NCBI GenBank assembly: GCA_964639225.1
Contig: CAZXCK010000025.1
Coordinates: 1 to 36,780, forward strand
Source of the DNA: CAZXCK01 sp964639225
Lineage (GTDB): Bacteria > Chloroflexota > Anaerolineae > Aggregatilineales > Phototrophicaceae
Direction of reading: 5' to 3'
DNA: 36,780 bases
Position numbers and translations under genes: made by a program. How positions within the stretch are numbered: position 1 is the first letter of the stretch; every line of letters begins with the position of its first letter. Shown piece by piece: positions 16,015 to 24,829 of this stretch. The notes under the pieces were generated by a model, which did not search any database, had not been told where the DNA came from, and was given only the letters and a program-made list of their open reading frames with translations.

Positions 16015-16653
16015 TTATGTCTGCGGTTTCAACAGAACAACCTGTGGTTGTTCCGGCAGCGAACTCGATTGCAGCCGGAGCAGCTCTTCTTCCTGAACTT
16101 TGCTCACCCCCATCTCTTTGAGGAAACGCTCGACCGGTTCCAGCGGCACACTGAGGCCCGGCAGCGCGTAGTGCATGGGGATGATGTAATTCGGCTCGAT
16201 GAGGGCGATGACTTCCGACGCGGCGCTCGATTTGAGGCTGTTGCCGCCACCTACCGGAACCAGCGCCACGTTGACCTGCCCCAGCGCCTCGATGGTCGAT
16301 TGGTCCGGGACGTGCTTCAGATCGCCCAGGTGAACCACCGTCAGCGAGTTATACTGAATGATATAGGCTACGTTGTAGTGGGGCGGTGCGTCCTCTTCGA
16401 CGTAGTGCATGGGAATGCCGGAGATAAACACGCCGCCAATCTCATACTCGCCGGGGCCAAACAGCACATGCGTACTGCCCTTGACCGCCGCCGCGTTGTT
16501 GTGGCCGGGCCGGTCGTGGCTGATGGTGACCACATCGCCGCGCAGCCGGGGCATCGGCAGGCCCAGCGCCTCGCTGAAGGGGTCGGTGACAATGGTGATC
16601 GCCCCGCGTTCCGCGATACGAAAACAGCTATGTCCGTACCAGGTAATGTCCAA
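16015..16653 (-). CDS. MBL-fold metal-dependent hydrolase (UPF0173/YtkL-like)
   Basis: A 212-residue metallo-beta-lactamase-fold protein of the UPF0173 group. It begins LDITWYGHSCFRI, which carries the first family histidine, then 'TDPFSEALGLP', 'VVTISHDRPGHNN' (metal-binding SHDxxGH-like motif), 'VVHLGDLKHV' with an Asp ligand, and 'IIPMHYALPG' with the last His. The start is probably TTG 16653: AGGG lies about 8 nt upstream and a longer in-frame extension lacks family similarity. Substrate unknown; such proteins are generic metal-dependent hydrolases. It is the first gene of a two-gene minus-strand unit and has a good promoter. Confidence 0.87.
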   Translation of the reverse strand: MDITWYGHSCFRIAERGAITIVTDPFSEALGLPMPRLRGDVVTISHDRPGHNNAAAVKGSTHVLFGPGEYEIGGVFISGIPMHYVEEDAPPHYNVAYIIQYNSLTVVHLGDLKHVPDQSTIEALGQVNVALVPVGGGNSLKSSAASEVIALIEPNYIIPMHYALPGLSVPLEPVERFLKEMGVSKVQEEELLRLQSSSLPEQPQVVLLKPQT

Positions 16654-16692
16654 TGGTGAATCCCTATCCTGATTGCAGCAATTCGAGCTTCC

Positions 16693-16722
16693 ATTATAGC
16701 ACATGGCCCCCCGTCCGGTGAA
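16693..16722 (-). promoter_or_regulatory. Promoter of the MBL-hydrolase gene
   Basis: On the minus strand TTCACC (16722-16717) is followed after 18 nt by a consensus TATAAT (16698-16693), about 40 nt before the TTG start. Confidence 0.5.
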
Positions 16723-16737
16723 TCGTGGGCTGGCCCC

Positions 16738-16957
16738 GGGTGCATCCGGAAATTGGGGCAGGCTCTCAGCTTTCGCGCTGCCAGCGCGCGAGCGGTTCAA
16801 AATAGCTGGCTAGAGATAGCCAACCCATTAAAAGGATTGTGTCCCTCATGGCAGGTTACGTGAGTCTGTTTTTGTGTCTCTTTAGCAGACACGCTTCCTC
16901 TAGCCCGGTGTTTTAACGCCGGGCGAGGCAGGTTTGCCCCCAAATCCGGATGTACCC
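16738..16957 (+). repeat. Hairpin-chain intergenic repeat, copy 1 (full, degenerate)
   Basis: About 220 bp bounded by imperfect inverted ends (GGGTGCATCCGGA at left, its near complement at 16945-16957). Inside are stem-loops shared with the copy at 30642: a GCCAGC/GCTGGC stem, a CAACCC-ATTAAAA-GGATTG stem with one mismatch, GTGTCT-CTTTAGC-AGACAC, and a CCCGG...CCGGG stem with a TTTTAA centre. It lies between divergent promoters. No coding capacity. Confidence 0.8.
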
Positions 16958-17117
16958 CTGGCCCCCTTGAACCTCTCCCCGGCCACATCAGGCGAAAGTC
17001 TGATAAAAGTGGTTAGAGTCTCATCAAAGACTCAGTGACAGGCCGTGTTATCGTCAGATGGATATGCTATGATTAACGGTCTATGCGAGCCATGACATCC
17101 GGTATCAGATTAAGCCT

Positions 17118-17771
17118 ATGACGACACTGTTTTTAGTTCGCCATGCCGTGAATGATTTCGTCAAAACCGGCAAGCTGGCCGGATGGACGCCGGGAGTCCA
17201 CCTCAACGACGAGGGCAAAGCCCAGGCCGAGGCGCTGGGCCAGCGGCTGGCCGATGCGCGCATCGACCATATTTATGCCAGCCCGCTGGAACGCACCATG
17301 GAGACCGCCGAGGCCATCCGCCAGCATTACCCGCATCTGCCTATCGAGTCCAACAGTGCCATCGGCGAAGTGCGCTACGGCGACTGGGAAGGCATGGAGA
17401 TCGCCGCCCTGCGCCGTCGCAAGATGTGGGATGTCGTCCAGGAATATCCGTCGCGCGCCCAGTTTCCCAACGGGGAGACGATGCGCGCTGTACAGGTGCG
17501 CGCGGTCGATGAGATCGAGCGCATGATTCGCCGGCATCCGGGGCAGACGGTGGTTGCCGTTTCCCACGCCGACCTGATTAAGATGGTGCTGGCCCACTTT
17601 CTGGGCATGCACCTCGATAACTTCCAGCGTATTGTGGTGTCGCCGGCGTCGGTCAGCGTGTTGATGGTGGGTCACAGCCGTCCGTATGTCGCCTGCCTGA
17701 ACGACACCGCTCATGTGCAGCAGATGGAGCGCGAACGCAAAGCAGCACAGCCGGACGCAACCGCCCGTTGA
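17118..17771 (+). CDS. Histidine phosphatase family protein (MSMEG_4193-type phosphomutase)
   Basis: A 217-residue histidine phosphatase superfamily protein. The phosphoacceptor His is in 'LFLVRHAVND' near the N terminus, with the second-site Arg in 'ASPLERTMETAEAI', the acid/base Glu region in 'EVRYGDWEGM' and the second His in 'VAVSHADLIKMVLAH'. The stretch 'HLDNFQRIVVSPASVSVL' is typical of the subfamily that neighbours DUF3090 and SCO1664-like genes in Actinobacteria and Chloroflexota. It is the first of three genes in that order here. The substrate is unknown; phosphomutase is a family label. Confidence 0.9.
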   Translation: MTTLFLVRHAVNDFVKTGKLAGWTPGVHLNDEGKAQAEALGQRLADARIDHIYASPLERTMETAEAIRQHYPHLPIESNSAIGEVRYGDWEGMEIAALRRRKMWDVVQEYPSRAQFPNGETMRAVQVRAVDEIERMIRRHPGQTVVAVSHADLIKMVLAHFLGMHLDNFQRIVVSPASVSVLMVGHSRPYVACLNDTAHVQQMERERKAAQPDATAR

Positions 17772-17897
17772 CGACGGTCCGCCGGCCATCTGTACTGAAC
17801 CTCATGCGCAGCCACACGGGACGCGCGACTTTGCACACGCCCGTCGCCGGAGTTTTACACGATGTGCAGCGCAGCCAGCCAGTGAGAAGCGAAAATT

Positions 17898-18449
17898 ATG
17901 CCAGGCCAAGAAATCGAGCTTAACCCGGTAGATTATGTCACCGTTGGGACTGTCGGCCCGAAAGGGCGGCGGGTGTTTTATCTCCAGGCGGGGCATGCGG
18001 ACCAGGTCCTTTCTATCGTCATCGAAAAAGAGCAGTCGCGCGCCCTCAGCGATGCCATCAACGAACTGATCGACGATCTCGACGAGCGCTACCAGCGCAC
18101 CACCGAAGAGGTCGATCTGGCGGATTTCAACATGGAGCTGCGCCAGCCCATCGAGCCGCTGTTCCGTGTGTCGCAGATGGGGCTGGGCTACGACGAAGAT
18201 CAGGATAAGGTCGTCCTCGTCGCTCAGGAGCTGATCCTCACCGACAGCGGCGAGGCCGCCTTCGACGCCGAACAGGATGACGATTTAGAGGACATTCTGG
18301 GGCTGGACCCCTCGGAGCAGCCCAGCATTTTACGCCTGTGGTGCAGCCGCGCCCAGATGCGCGCCCTCAGCCAGCAGGCACAGGCGACCGTCCAGGCGGG
18401 CCGCGCCGATCCCCGGCAGAACGGTCGCCTGGTGTATTACTGGACATAA
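17898..18449 (+). CDS. DUF3090 family protein, lacking the usual C-terminal Cys motif
   Basis: A 183-residue protein of the DUF3090 family, of unknown function. The N terminus matches: 'DYVTVGTVGPKGRRVFYLQA', 'SIVIEKEQSRALSDAI', then 'FRVSQMGLGYDEDQDKVVLVAQE'. Actinobacterial members, as I recall them, end in a CPxCG...CP segment followed by an RxNG tail. Here the sequence runs 'AGRADPRQNGRLVYYWT' with no cysteine, as if the metal-binding segment had been deleted but the following residues kept. Neither other frame across 18380-18450 restores the cysteines. It lies 126 nt after the phosphatase gene and 10 nt before the kinase-like gene. Confidence 0.85.
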   Translation: MPGQEIELNPVDYVTVGTVGPKGRRVFYLQAGHADQVLSIVIEKEQSRALSDAINELIDDLDERYQRTTEEVDLADFNMELRQPIEPLFRVSQMGLGYDEDQDKVVLVAQELILTDSGEAAFDAEQDDDLEDILGLDPSEQPSILRLWCSRAQMRALSQQAQATVQAGRADPRQNGRLVYYWT

Positions 18450-18459
18450 ACAGACCGCG

Positions 18460-19248
18460 ATGCAAAACCATGACCGCACGCTGATCGTGACCGGCGGCAG
18501 CGAGGAACCCGGCTCGGCTGCCCGCACCATTCCCTTTGAGGCGGCGCTCGATGTGCTGTCGCGCGGCACATTCGATGTGGAACATGGCCTCATCCGCTGG
18601 AGTTCCAACTACACCTTTCTCGTCTCCCTGGCCCTGGCCGAAACCAACCTGATGGCCGTCTACAAACCGCAGCGCGGCGAGCGCCCGCTGTGGGACTTCC
18701 CCGACGGTACGCTCTGCTTCCGGGAACGGGCGGCCTATCTCACGTCTGCCGCGCTGGGCTGGGATATTGTGCCGCCGACCGTCCTGCGCGAAGGTCCACA
18801 CGGGTTGGGTTCGGTCCAGTTTTTTATTCAGCACGACCCGCAATATCACTACTTCGAGTTCGACGACTCGATGATTCCGCAGTTGATGCGGCTGGCCCTG
18901 TTCGACTATCTCATCAACAACGCCGACCGCAAAGGCGGCCACTGCATCGCGGACTGCCGGGGGCGGCTGTGGGGCATCGATCACGGTATTTCGTTCCACA
19001 CCGCTCACAAGCTGCGCACCGTCATCTGGGACTTTGCCGGCCAGCCCGTCCCGGAGCATCTGCTAAAGGATGTCGAGGCGTTCCAGCAGACGCTCATCGA
19101 CACGGACAGCGCCTATCACCACGAGATGGCGGGACTCATCAGCGCCGCCGAGTTCGAATCGCTGGCGCGGCGCACCCGGCGCGTGCTGGAAAAACGCACC
19201 TATCCGCTGCCCGGCCCTGGCCCCAACCAGCCCTGGCCCCCGGTTTGA
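18460..19248 (+). CDS. SCO1664-family PI3/4-kinase-like protein
   Basis: A 262-residue protein of the SCO1664 family, distantly related to phosphatidylinositol 3/4-kinases. Kinase-like landmarks are visible: a nucleotide-lysine candidate in 'LMAVYKPQRGERPLWDFP' (about residue 69), a catalytic loop 'YLINNADRKGGHC' (about 150-162) and a metal motif 'LWGIDHGISFH'. The substrate is unknown; membrane lipid is unlikely to be implied by the family name. It starts 10 nt after DUF3090, so the two are translationally close, and the phosphatase gene is first in the cluster. The conserved pairing of a phosphatase and a kinase-like protein suggests an undefined phosphate-transfer cycle. Confidence 0.88.
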   Translation: MQNHDRTLIVTGGSEEPGSAARTIPFEAALDVLSRGTFDVEHGLIRWSSNYTFLVSLALAETNLMAVYKPQRGERPLWDFPDGTLCFRERAAYLTSAALGWDIVPPTVLREGPHGLGSVQFFIQHDPQYHYFEFDDSMIPQLMRLALFDYLINNADRKGGHCIADCRGRLWGIDHGISFHTAHKLRTVIWDFAGQPVPEHLLKDVEAFQQTLIDTDSAYHHEMAGLISAAEFESLARRTRRVLEKRTYPLPGPGPNQPWPPV

Positions 19249-19269
19249 GGTTCGATACACGCCAACCCC

Positions 19270-19299
19270 TTTACGTTTCAAATTCACACGTTGTATTAG
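19270..19299 (+). promoter_or_regulatory. Candidate promoter of the TPR membrane protein gene
   Basis: TTTACG (19270-19275), 18 nt, TATTAG (19294-19299). A 7-bp inverted repeat CGCCAAC/GTTGGCG (19260-19266 and 19311-19317) brackets it and could be a regulator site. The tRNA promoter at 31160 has the same -35 and spacing. Confidence 0.4.
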
Positions 19300-19338
19300 A
19301 ATGAATGTGTGTTGGCGAAACGTGCAAGGGGTTAAGCG

Positions 19339-21900
19339 GTGTCCGGCGATCAAGCTCACGACCTACGCGAACGTGGCATCCAGGCAGCTAAGGCAGGCCA
19401 GAAAGACGAGGCGCGCCGTCTGCTGCAGAGCGCGCTGCGCCTGACGCCCGAAGACGAGTCCGCCTGGCTGTGGCTGGCCAGCGTGGCCCGCGACAAACGC
19501 GAGCGTCTGCTGTGTCTGCAAAAAGTGCTGGAGATCGACCCACAGCACGAGATGGCGCTCAAGGCGGTGCGCTCGCTGGGCGTGGACCCGGCGCGGCTCA
19601 TCCCGGAGAAGATCACCATCGACCGGTCGCTGGCCGCCGAGGACGAGATCATCACCGGCCCCGGCATCCCCCTGCCAGACGCCGCTGATGTCTACGAGAG
19701 CCAGAAGCTTGCCCAGCAGATCATCGACGAGTACCTGCACCAGCAGCAACCCCCGCCGCTGCGCTGGAAACACAAACGCAAACGCCGCGCCGGTGAGCGC
19801 GAAGTCGTGGTTCTGCGCCTGCAGGTGGCGACCGCCATCCTGGTTTTTGGCGCGCTGCTGGTGGGCATGGCCGGATTCGCCATCAACAACAGCCCGGAAG
19901 TGCAGCTCGTGCTGTTCGGCGCTTCGCCCACCCCCAGGCCACCGACCAACACGCCCACCAACACACCAACCAACACGCCCGGCCTCACACCGACGCCGTC
20001 GCCGACGGTTGACTTCACCAACGAGCCGACCTTTACCGCCAGCCCGACCATCGACTCGTTTATCCCGCGCGGGCAGATCGAGGTCACGCCGCGCCCCACC
20101 GGGCTGTATCTGCCGAATCAGGTCAACAACGCCGTCAGCACCGCCGTGCTGCTGATCGAGCGCGGCGAACATGCCGACGCCGTGCCGCTGATGGTCACCG
20201 AGCAGGCGCGCGCCGGCATGGTGTTTAATCCCTATCCGTATTACCTGGAAGCCCTGGCGCAGTTGGGCGAAGATCGCCCGGACGCCGCCAACTTCGCCCT
20301 GGAGAACGCCATCCGTCGTATGGACACCCAGGAAGGCGTCAGCGAGACCGACGCCCGCCGCTATCGCCCGCTGATCAACAGCGCCCAGGCCCGCGTCTGG
20401 CTGCACCAGGCCGAACAGGCCGCCGCGACTCGCAGCACCGCCCGCGTCAGCGAACTGACCGACGCCGTTATCCAACTGGGCGAACAGTCGATCCTCATCG
20501 ACCCGGATTTCGCCGACAGCTATGTGAACATGGCCGCCGCCTATCGTCTGCGCGGCGACTACGACAGCGCCATCGAGATCATCGAGCAGGGCCAGCAGCA
20601 GCAGGCGCTGGCCGCCAACATGAAGCTGATTAACGCCAAAGGCTGGACCCATTTAGCGCAGGGCCGGGCGCAGACCGCCGCCGGTGACGCCGAAGACGCT
20701 CGCGCCAGCTTCGACAGAGCCATCTACGAGGGATTCTTCGGCGTGTACGTGAATCCCTGGGACGAAGAGGCGCACCAGATTCGTATTGAGGCGGCCCTGG
20801 AACTGGGCGACGCCGGTCTGGCTGTCGGCCACAGCGAGACGTACCTGCTCTACTATCCCGACAGCGCCAACGCTTTCCGTCTGCAGGGCGATGCCCGCGT
20901 CGCCGAGGACAAGATCGACCTGGGCCTGGAAGCCTACAGCCGCGCCCTGGAACTGGCTGGCAGCGATCAGGTCACGGCGGATGCGCTGGTCGCTCGCGCC
21001 GCGCTCTACGCCCAGCAGCGGCGCTACGATCTGGCGCTGGCCGATCTCAACCGGGCGCTGGACCTGCGTGACAACCTGAACACACGCGCCCAGCGCATGC
21101 GAGTCGCTTACGCCGCTGGCGCGCTGGAAATCGCCAGCGCCGACGCCGACCTGCTCAACAACACCGCCGCCATCGACGCCGATGAGGTCCGCCTGATGCA
21201 GGCCCGGATTCTGGTGGATGGCGCTGCGCGCGGCAGCACCGGCAGTTATAACCAGGCGCTGGACCTGCTGGCGCAGATCGAAAGCCTGCCGGACCATCTG
21301 CGCCCGGTGGCCGATGAATATCTGGCGCGGGCGCATCACGGGCTGGGCAATCAGGGCGATGCGCTCAACGCGGTCAACCGCGCGCTGGCCGCCGCCGAGA
21401 CGGGCAGCCGCTATCTGCTGCGCGCCAGCATCCACGAAGCGCGCGACGAGGACGAAGCCGCCCTGCGCGATTACCAGTGGGTGCTGACGTGGAACGAGGT
21501 CTATCGCTACCCGTTCGCCGCTGAAGCCCAGACGCGCATTGATGCCATCCACGAGGCGCGGGCGCGGGCACAGGCCCAGGCCACCGCCGAGGTCCAGACG
21601 GCCACCGCCGAGGTCATCCAGGCGACGGCCAGTGTCGAAGCGGAGATGACCGCCACCGCGCAGGCTTTCGCCACCGAGACGGCCACTATCGCCGTGCCGG
21701 TCACCGAGACCGCCGCCGCTGTCGCCACCACCACTGCTGACGCTGCCGCCGCCGAAGCGACCGCTACGGCCCAGGTCGAGCAGGCGACGGCCACCGTCGA
21801 AGTGGCTACGCAGCGCGTCGTCGAGATGACCCAGCGCGCCCTGGACGCGACCGCGACCCAGGCGGCAGCCACACCGGCGTCCGGCCTGGGCGAATCATAA
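19339..21900 (+). CDS. Large TPR membrane protein with Thr/Pro linker
   Basis: An 853-residue single-pass membrane protein. Residues 1-80 hold TPR-like helices (RGIQAAKAGQKDEARRLLQ, then 'EDESAWLWLASVARDK'). A basic 'KHKRKRRAGE' precedes one transmembrane helix (about 163-185). Outside is a Thr/Pro linker with repeated PTNTP units (about 195-230). Then come many TPRs (about 275-735), for example 'ANAFRLQGDARVAEDKIDLGLEAYSRALEL'. The last ~110 residues are a low-complexity Ala/Thr/Glu/Val helix-rich tail with many ATA/TAE units. Start: GTG 19339 with AAGGGG 7 nt upstream. Likely a scaffold at the cell surface; no enzymatic motif is seen. It precedes a STAND ATPase that also carries TPRs. Confidence 0.85.
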   Translation: MSGDQAHDLRERGIQAAKAGQKDEARRLLQSALRLTPEDESAWLWLASVARDKRERLLCLQKVLEIDPQHEMALKAVRSLGVDPARLIPEKITIDRSLAAEDEIITGPGIPLPDAADVYESQKLAQQIIDEYLHQQQPPPLRWKHKRKRRAGEREVVVLRLQVATAILVFGALLVGMAGFAINNSPEVQLVLFGASPTPRPPTNTPTNTPTNTPGLTPTPSPTVDFTNEPTFTASPTIDSFIPRGQIEVTPRPTGLYLPNQVNNAVSTAVLLIERGEHADAVPLMVTEQARAGMVFNPYPYYLEALAQLGEDRPDAANFALENAIRRMDTQEGVSETDARRYRPLINSAQARVWLHQAEQAAATRSTARVSELTDAVIQLGEQSILIDPDFADSYVNMAAAYRLRGDYDSAIEIIEQGQQQQALAANMKLINAKGWTHLAQGRAQTAAGDAEDARASFDRAIYEGFFGVYVNPWDEEAHQIRIEAALELGDAGLAVGHSETYLLYYPDSANAFRLQGDARVAEDKIDLGLEAYSRALELAGSDQVTADALVARAALYAQQRRYDLALADLNRALDLRDNLNTRAQRMRVAYAAGALEIASADADLLNNTAAIDADEVRLMQARILVDGAARGSTGSYNQALDLLAQIESLPDHLRPVADEYLARAHHGLGNQGDALNAVNRALAAAETGSRYLLRASIHEARDEDEAALRDYQWVLTWNEVYRYPFAAEAQTRIDAIHEARARAQAQATAEVQTATAEVIQATASVEAEMTATAQAFATETATIAVPVTETAAAVATTTADAAAAEATATAQVEQATATVEVATQRVVEMTQRALDATATQAAATPASGLGES

Positions 21901-21918
21901 AAACGCGCACCGCTGAAA

Positions 21919-21947
21919 TTGCCCTGTAATCGGGGCGGTGTTATACT
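21919..21947 (+). promoter_or_regulatory. Candidate promoter of the STAND ATPase gene
   Basis: TTGCCC (21919-21924), 17 nt, TATACT (21942-21947), about 49 nt before the ATG. The spacer overlaps a CACCGC/GCGGTG inverted repeat (21908-21940). Confidence 0.5.
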
Positions 21948-21995
21948 GCCGAATAAGTCATCCGGTTATCTTTTGCCACACGGTGAGGGTCCCCC

Positions 21996-24824
21996 ATGTC
22001 CGATCACAAGTCGCACGAAGCGACCGTACACGAAGCGCAGGCCTTACCTGTCATGCTGCCGGCGAAACTCGTCGGGCGGGAGAACGCGCTGGCGCAGGTC
22101 TACAGCCAGCTCAAGGCCGGGCAGCCGGTGCTGGTCTACGGGCCGGCTGGTGTGGGCAAAACCGCGCTGGTGGGCCGGTTAGCGGCGGCCTACACCCAGC
22201 AGCCGGGCGGCGTGCTGTGGATGAACGTCGATAATCCCCGCCTGGAGGAGCTGCTGGTCCGGGTGGGCCGCGCTTACGGCGTCGAGGAGATCGTCAACAC
22301 GGCGACTCCGCTGGGCATGGTGGGCGCGGTCGAGACGACGCTCAAAGGCAGCAAGCCGTTTATCGTGCTGGATGGGTCCATTCAGCCGGATGTCGCCTCG
22401 CGTTTTATTTCGCGCTGCGCCAGCGGGCTGCCGCTGGTCATCACCAGCGAGATACCGCTGGATGGCGCGTGGGCCAGCTTCGAGCTGGAGCCGCTGACCA
22501 CCGAACACGCGACCGCCCTCTTCCGTCAGGAGGCGCTGCTCAAAAGCGACGAGCATAACCCCGACGTGCGCCGCATGATGGACCTGCTCGACTGCCTGCC
22601 CTACAGTGTCATCATCGCCGCGCGGGCGATGGTGGCCGCCAAACAGACACCCGGCGATTTTCTGCAAACGTTGCAGCAGACAATCAGCGCGGTGGACGGC
22701 GACGGCGCTGTTGCCGCCCTCACGACCAGCTTCCGCCCGCTGACGGGCGCGCTGCAGGGGTTGCTGTTTATGATGGGGGCTACTTTCAACGGCAGCGCCT
22801 CGGTCGAACTGCTGAGTATCATCAGCGGGGCCGCCCCGCAGACCGTGCAGCAGGCGCTCAATCTGCTGACGCAACTGCATCTGCTGGAACGCACCCAGCG
22901 TTACGGCGAACCCTATTATCACATGCACCCCATCACGCATCGCTTTGTGCAGACATCGCTGCAGCGAACCAACCGCCTCGAAGCCCTGCAGACGAAGGTC
23001 CGCGAGGCGGTGCTGGATTATGCTGGCAAATACAGCGCGGAGTCGCCCCAGGCGCACGACAGGCTGGCGACCGAAATCGAGACATTCCTGGCGACGGCGC
23101 GCTGGGCCGCCAACAAGGGCGAGCGTCAGGTGGCGTCGCAGATCACCAGCCTGCTCGACCAGGCAGGCGATTTCGTGCGCGAGCGCGGCTACCTCTACGA
23201 GTTGCAGCAGGTGCGTGCCTACGGCACCATCTCGTCATCGACCGCCTTCCCCGCCTATCAGGCCGAGGAGTCCGGGCGCTACTCTCCGGGCGTCGATCTC
23301 GATGAGGACGACTTTGAAGAAGATGAGTTAGAAGCCAGCGACGACCTGCCGGACGAGGACGAGACTCGCCTGGACGACATGCGGGCCGGTCTGACGGACG
23401 ACGACGAATTCGACGACGATCTGGCTTACGATGAGGATGAGGACGACAGCGAAGACGACCTCGACACCGGCGACGAGGCCAGCGACGCGACTTTCATGCC
23501 GCCGCGCGCGATGTTCGACGAAGTGGATGAATCCGCCGACGACAGCGCGGAAGTCGAGACGCAGACCGCTCCCGCCAGCCCGACTCCTTTCGCCGGACTG
23601 GCTGGTTTCATGAGTGATGACGATGACGATGATGATCTCGTCTATGACGAAGATGATGTCGAGGACGCCGAGGACGGCGACGACGAATCGCCGCAGGACT
23701 TTTTGGCGCGCATGGCGCAGGCCATCCCCGACGACGGCCCGCCAGTCGTCAGCGAGCCGCCATCCCCGGCGCAACCTGACGCTATCGACCTGGAGAGCGC
23801 CGGTCTGGACCAGTTACGGGCGGCGCTGGGGCAGGCCCGCCAGTCCGAGGACCCTGCTCGTGAGATCGACATTCTGAAGGCCATCGGCCAGCAGCAGATC
23901 GACCAGGGTATGGAAAACGAAGCCCTGGGCACCTACGCCGAGCTGCTGTCGGCTTACGAAAATCAGGACAACCGGCGCGGCATTCTGGAGATGCTGGATA
24001 TGCTGTCGGTGCTGATGGCGCGCACGTTCAACTTCCAGGCGGCAGTCTTGCACGCCGTGCGCGGTGTTAACCTGGCCGAGGAACTGGGCGACGACGACAC
24101 GCGCATGCAGCTTCATATCACGCTGGGCGACGCTCGCCAGCAGCTCGGCGAGAGCGAGCTGGCCGCCGCCGACTACAGCCGCGCGCTGGCCATCAGCCGC
24201 GAGCGCGACGATGAACAGCACGAGGCGATGATCCTCTACAAGTTGGGTTACGCGCAACTGGACAACAACGACCCCGAAACGGCGGTCGATACCTGGGAAC
24301 ACGCCCTGACTCTGTTCAAAAGGCAGGCGCGCCGCCGTTACGAGGGCCGCGTGCTGGGCGCGCTGGGCAGCGCCTATGGCGACCTGGGTCGCTGGGCCGA
24401 AGCGGTCAACTTCCACACGTCGGCGTTGTACATCGCCCGCGAGACGCAGGATCGCGACGAGGAAAGCCTGCAACTGGCCAGCCTGGCCTTCGCCGCCACG
24501 CAGGCCAATCAGCTTGGCGAGGCGGTGCTGCGCTACCGGCAGGCGCTCCATCTGGCGTATGAGGCCGGCGATGCGGCGAACATCGTCGCGCTGGTCACCG
24601 ATCTGGCGCGGCTGCTGCTGCAAAGCCGCCGTCATGTAACGGTGGCCGAGCTGCTGGTCGAGGACGCGCTGACCGTCGAACCGGGCGACCGTGAACTGGA
24701 ACAACTGCGCGAGCGCATCGCCAGCGAATACCAGTTGGCCGAATCTTACGGCACGAAGCTGGTCGAGGTGGCCGGCACCGCCCAGGATTACGCCGCCAAC
24801 GCCTACGCGCTGCTGGAGGACTGA
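21996..24824 (+). CDS. STAND-type NTPase with acidic linker and C-terminal TPRs
   Basis: A 942-residue signalling-type ATPase. 'KLVGRENALAQVYSQL' introduces an NB-ARC/STAND-like domain with Walker A GPAGVGKTAL (about 49-58) and a hydrophobic Walker-B-like strand ending in Asp, 'FIVLDGS' (about 120). 'LPLVITSEIPLDGAWASFELEPLT' matches the sensor and following region. Winged-helix-like sequence follows to about 330. Residues ~430-570 are very rich in Asp and Glu and probably disordered. The C-terminal third (about 590-915) is made of TPRs. GAGGG lies about 6 nt before the ATG. STAND proteins oligomerise on ligand binding; here no effector domain is fused, so the output is unknown. The next gene follows at 5 nt. 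Confidence 0.85.
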   Translation: MSDHKSHEATVHEAQALPVMLPAKLVGRENALAQVYSQLKAGQPVLVYGPAGVGKTALVGRLAAAYTQQPGGVLWMNVDNPRLEELLVRVGRAYGVEEIVNTATPLGMVGAVETTLKGSKPFIVLDGSIQPDVASRFISRCASGLPLVITSEIPLDGAWASFELEPLTTEHATALFRQEALLKSDEHNPDVRRMMDLLDCLPYSVIIAARAMVAAKQTPGDFLQTLQQTISAVDGDGAVAALTTSFRPLTGALQGLLFMMGATFNGSASVELLSIISGAAPQTVQQALNLLTQLHLLERTQRYGEPYYHMHPITHRFVQTSLQRTNRLEALQTKVREAVLDYAGKYSAESPQAHDRLATEIETFLATARWAANKGERQVASQITSLLDQAGDFVRERGYLYELQQVRAYGTISSSTAFPAYQAEESGRYSPGVDLDEDDFEEDELEASDDLPDEDETRLDDMRAGLTDDDEFDDDLAYDEDEDDSEDDLDTGDEASDATFMPPRAMFDEVDESADDSAEVETQTAPASPTPFAGLAGFMSDDDDDDDLVYDEDDVEDAEDGDDESPQDFLARMAQAIPDDGPPVVSEPPSPAQPDAIDLESAGLDQLRAALGQARQSEDPAREIDILKAIGQQQIDQGMENEALGTYAELLSAYENQDNRRGILEMLDMLSVLMARTFNFQAAVLHAVRGVNLAEELGDDDTRMQLHITLGDARQQLGESELAAADYSRALAISRERDDEQHEAMILYKLGYAQLDNNDPETAVDTWEHALTLFKRQARRRYEGRVLGALGSAYGDLGRWAEAVNFHTSALYIARETQDRDEESLQLASLAFAATQANQLGEAVLRYRQALHLAYEAGDAANIVALVTDLARLLLQSRRHVTVAELLVEDALTVEPGDRELEQLRERIASEYQLAESYGTKLVEVAGTAQDYAANAYALLED

Positions 24825-24829
24825 CGCCC

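Noticed and set aside
19920..19985. Short tandem DNA repeat in the TPR gene
   Set aside because: It is coding for the Thr/Pro linker (PTNTP units), common in envelope proteins of this lineage.
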